This document shows positions 5,965 through 7,806 of a stretch of 7,806 bases of DNA, in pieces; position 1 is the stretch's first letter, and the number at the start of each line of letters is the position of its first letter. The stretch comes from Betaproteobacteria bacterium UBA2293 (lineage in GTDB: Bacteria > Pseudomonadota > Gammaproteobacteria > Burkholderiales > Rhodocyclaceae): assembly GCA_002345845.1 (NCBI GenBank), contig DDWF01000072.1:982-8787 (forward strand). Reading direction: 5' to 3'. The translations under genes were made by a program, and so were the position numbers. The notes beneath the pieces were generated by a model that saw only the letters and a program-made list of their open reading frames with translations, ran no database searches and was not told where the DNA came from.

Positions 5965-5996
5965 CGCAAGTCAATGCGGTGTTGCACCGGCTTGCG
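5965..5996 (-). repeat. Two-part stem-loop upstream of the receptor gene
   Basis: CGCAAG (5965-5970) pairs with CTTGCG (5991-5996). Inside, CGGTG (5977-5981) pairs with CACCG (5985-5989) around a 3-base loop, with six unpaired bases on one side and one on the other. The structure lies about 80 bp upstream of the receptor ATG, so it may be a leader-RNA fold or an operator. Function is unknown. Confidence 0.45.
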
Positions 5997-6126
5997 CTGC
6001 AGCCCTCAGAACGCATGGCATATCGGGCACTCGCAGGACATAAACCACAGGAAACAAGGTGCGGCATCGGCTAAACAGCGAACGGATTGCACCTCCCCCG
6101 GCTGCGGTACGCCCCGGCGAGCAAGG

Positions 6127-6132
6127 TAGAAT
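6127..6132 (+). promoter_or_regulatory. Possible -10 box for the FAD oxidoreductase gene
   Basis: TAGAAT lies 42 bp before the ATG at 6175 and matches a sigma-70 -10 box at five of six bases. No good -35 is seen 16-18 bp upstream; a TTGCAC at 6087 is too far away. Weak evidence. Confidence 0.25.
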
Positions 6133-6174
6133 GGCGACCTTACCGCCACGGCGCCGGCGCATCCGGACTTTTGC

Positions 6175-7791
6175 ATGCTCAGACTGACCGAACTCAAGCT
6201 TCCCCTCGACCACGCCCCGGCTGCCCTGCGCCCTGCCATCTGCCAGCGCCTGGGCATTGACGATACCGACCTGCTCGCCTTCTCGATCTTCAAGCGCAGC
6301 CACGATGCGCGCAAGAAATCAGCGATCGTCCTGATTTACCAGATCGATGTCGAGCTGCGCGACGAAGCCGGGGTACGCAACCGCCTGGCCAATGACCGCC
6401 ACATCATCCCGTCGCCGGACATGAGTTACCAGTACGTCGCGCACGCCCCGGACGACCTTGGCGAAAGACCGGTGATCATCGGCATGGGGCCCTGCGGCCT
6501 GATGGCCGGACTAATACTGGCGCAGATGGGCTTCCGCCCGATCATCCTCGAACGCGGCAAGGCCGTGCGCGAGCGGACCAAGGACACCTGGGGCCTGTGG
6601 CGCCAGCACGTGCTCGACCCGGAATCGAACGTCCAGTTCGGCGAAGGTGGCGCCGGCACCTTCTCCGACGGCAAGCTGTACAGCCAGATCAAGGACCCGA
6701 ACTTCCTCGGGCGCAAGGTCATGGCCGAGTTCGTCAAGGCCGGCGCGCCGGAAGAGATCATGTACGTGAGCAAGCCGCACATCGGCACCTTCCGGCTGGT
6801 CAAGATGGTCGAGAACATGCGCGCGACGATCCGCGAACTGGGCGGCGAAATCCGCTTCGGCGCCCGGGTCGACCGCATCATCATCGACGACCACCAGGTC
6901 CGCGGCGTCGAACTGGCTGGTGGCGAACAAATCGCCAGTCGCCACGTGGTGCTGGCGATCGGCCACAGCGCCCGCGATACCTTCCAGATGCTCTACGACG
7001 CAGGCGTCTATGTCGAAGCCAAGCCCTTCGCCATCGGTTTCCGCATCGAACACCCGCAAACCCTGATCGACCGCGCCCGCTTCGGCCCCAATGCCGGCAA
7101 CGAACTGCTCGGCGCCGCCGATTACAAACTGGTGCATCACTGCGCCAACGGTCGCGCTGCCTACAGTTTCTGCATGTGCCCGGGCGGCCAGGTGGTCGCG
7201 GCCACCTCCGAACCGGGGCGCGTCGTCACCAACGGCATGAGTCAGTATTCGCGCGCCGAGCGCAACGCCAATTCGGCACTGGTGGTCAATGTCGAGCCGG
7301 AGGATTTCCCCGGCGACTATCGGCAGAACCCACTGGCCGGCATCGACTTCCAGCGCCATTGGGAGAGCCAGGCCTTTATCGCCGGCGGCAGCAGTTACGA
7401 CGCCCCGGCCCAGCGCGTCGGTGATTTCCTTGCCGGCCGGCCGTCGACGGCCCTCGGTCAGGTCGATCCGTCCTACCAGCCGGGCGTGCACATGACTGAC
7501 CTGAGTACCTGCGCCCCGGACTACGTCATCGACGCGCTGCGCGAAGCCATTCCGGCCTTCGACAAGCAGATCCACGGTTTCGCCATGGCCGACGCGGTGC
7601 TGACCGGCGTCGAGTCGCGCACCTCGTCGCCGATCCGCATCAAGCGCGGCGACGACTTCCAGAGCATCAACACGCGCGGCCTCTACCCGGCCGGCGAAGG
7701 CGCCGGTTACGCCGGCGGCATCCTGTCGGCCGGCGTCGATGGCATCAAGGTGGCCGAGGCCGTGGCCCGGGCCATGCTGGCGGCGACCTGA
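6175..7791 (+). CDS. NAD(P)/FAD-dependent oxidoreductase, COG2509 type
   Basis: This 538-residue flavoprotein belongs to the family of uncharacterised FAD-dependent dehydrogenases (COG2509). An N-terminal alpha/beta domain (1-95) carries the family motif RSHDARKK at 41-48. The Rossmann dinucleotide-binding motif VIIGMGPCGLMAG follows at 100-112, ending in the strand IILERG with Glu126, which would bind the adenosine ribose. FGEGGAGTFSDGKLYS (155-170) is a strongly conserved family segment. SFCMCPGGQVVAA lies at 331-343. The C-terminal FAD-binding segment GLYPAGEGAGYAGGILSAGVDG spans 502-523, with a closing helix. Length is normal and the protein looks complete. No signal peptide or membrane segment is present, so it is cytoplasmic. 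The ATG at 6175 fits the usual N terminus; GGA at 6165-6167 is a weak ribosome-binding site. Substrate and physiological role are not known for the family. The gene appears to be transcribed alone, divergently from the receptor. Confidence 0.92.
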   Translation: MLRLTELKLPLDHAPAALRPAICQRLGIDDTDLLAFSIFKRSHDARKKSAIVLIYQIDVELRDEAGVRNRLANDRHIIPSPDMSYQYVAHAPDDLGERPVIIGMGPCGLMAGLILAQMGFRPIILERGKAVRERTKDTWGLWRQHVLDPESNVQFGEGGAGTFSDGKLYSQIKDPNFLGRKVMAEFVKAGAPEEIMYVSKPHIGTFRLVKMVENMRATIRELGGEIRFGARVDRIIIDDHQVRGVELAGGEQIASRHVVLAIGHSARDTFQMLYDAGVYVEAKPFAIGFRIEHPQTLIDRARFGPNAGNELLGAADYKLVHHCANGRAAYSFCMCPGGQVVAATSEPGRVVTNGMSQYSRAERNANSALVVNVEPEDFPGDYRQNPLAGIDFQRHWESQAFIAGGSSYDAPAQRVGDFLAGRPSTALGQVDPSYQPGVHMTDLSTCAPDYVIDALREAIPAFDKQIHGFAMADAVLTGVESRTSSPIRIKRGDDFQSINTRGLYPAGEGAGYAGGILSAGVDGIKVAEAVARAMLAAT

Positions 7792-7806
7792 GTTTTTTTG
7801 CGGCGG

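Larger units (their letters stand above)
5883..6174. other. Divergent intergenic region between receptor and FAD oxidoreductase genes
   Basis: No supported gene lies here. The receptor-proximal half contains a hairpin GTCAGT (5920-5925) with ACTGAC (5931-5936). It also has three copies of the word GCAAGT at 5916, 5942 and 5966, spaced 26 and 24 bp, and a longer stem-loop at 5965-5996. The oxidoreductase-proximal half has a TAGAAT box and a short hairpin, TGGCG (6132-6136) with CGCCA (6144-6148). Promoters for both divergent genes should lie in this region. A Fur-type palindrome and a complete cobalamin riboswitch were looked for and not found. Confidence 0.6.

Noticed and set aside
5883..5987. 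Upstream start for the receptor, adding 35 residues
   Set aside because: The added segment is charged and Arg/Cys-rich and would bury the clear signal peptide that begins at 5882.
5883..6010. Cobalamin riboswitch upstream of the receptor (minus strand has GCCGGTGCAA and GCCCACTG)
   Set aside because: The words resemble B12-riboswitch pieces, but the bases after CCGGTGCAA form a different stem (CGGTG/CACCG). The order and spacing of the conserved blocks do not fit, and no GACCTGCC-like end is present. A covariance-model search would settle it.
6012..6036. Sigma-54 promoter (TGGCAT ... TCGCA)
   Set aside because: The -12 element does not match TTGCA at the required spacing.
6511..7575. 354-residue minus-strand open frame opposite the FAD oxidoreductase
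   Set aside because: The composition is that of an antisense shadow (Val/Ala/Asp/Gly/His-rich). It overlaps a strongly conserved flavoprotein and has no recognisable domain.
7760..7806. Rho-independent terminator after the FAD oxidoreductase (T-run 7793-7799)
   Set aside because: Seven T follow the stop, but no stable stem lies directly before them: the GGCGGCG words on both sides are direct, not inverted. The downstream sequence is cut off.

Overview
The window is GC-rich and densely coded, with short intergenic gaps, and reads as a chromosomal segment of a betaproteobacterium. A Rhodocyclales member (Dechloromonas/Azonexus-like) is my best guess. That rests on the flavour of the proteins, the high G/C at third codon positions and the TAAAAT/TAGAAT-type -10 boxes. 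It is inference, not a database match. Seven protein genes are supported; one of them is cut by the left edge.

Left part (1-2662, + strand). The window opens in the last 34 codons of smpB, which encodes the tmRNA partner protein. A gene for a TRIC/UPF0126-type membrane protein follows, then a DsbA-family (FrnE-like) thiol oxidoreductase. A predicted lipoprotein with an NAPE-PLD/RomA-like metallo-beta-lactamase fold comes next; its GTG start overlaps the oxidoreductase stop by 4 bp. The oddest DNA in the window lies between smpB and the TRIC gene. The last 36 bp of smpB, stop codon included, are repeated 116 bp downstream with two differences, both silent. The 80 bp between the copies is highly palindromic. 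This resembles the footprint of an element that entered the 3' end of smpB.

Middle part (2701-5882). A NarL/FixJ-type response regulator on the + strand converges, with one base between stop codons, on a small stand-alone histidine phosphotransfer (HPt) protein on the - strand. A 685-residue TonB-dependent outer-membrane receptor lies upstream of the HPt gene on the same strand, separated by 91 bp that hold two adjacent inverted repeats. Regulator and HPt could be two steps of a phosphorelay, but no histidine kinase is present. A link to the receptor is suggested by position only.

Right part (5883-7791). A 292-bp divergent intergenic region contains hairpins and repeated GCAAGT words. It separates the receptor from a complete FAD-dependent oxidoreductase of the COG2509 type, which ends 15 bp before the window edge.

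No tRNA, rRNA, CRISPR array, transposase or recombinase gene was found. I do not claim a wholly new system. The best leads are the smpB-tail duplication with its palindromic filler and the kinase-less regulator/HPt pair beside a TonB-dependent receptor.
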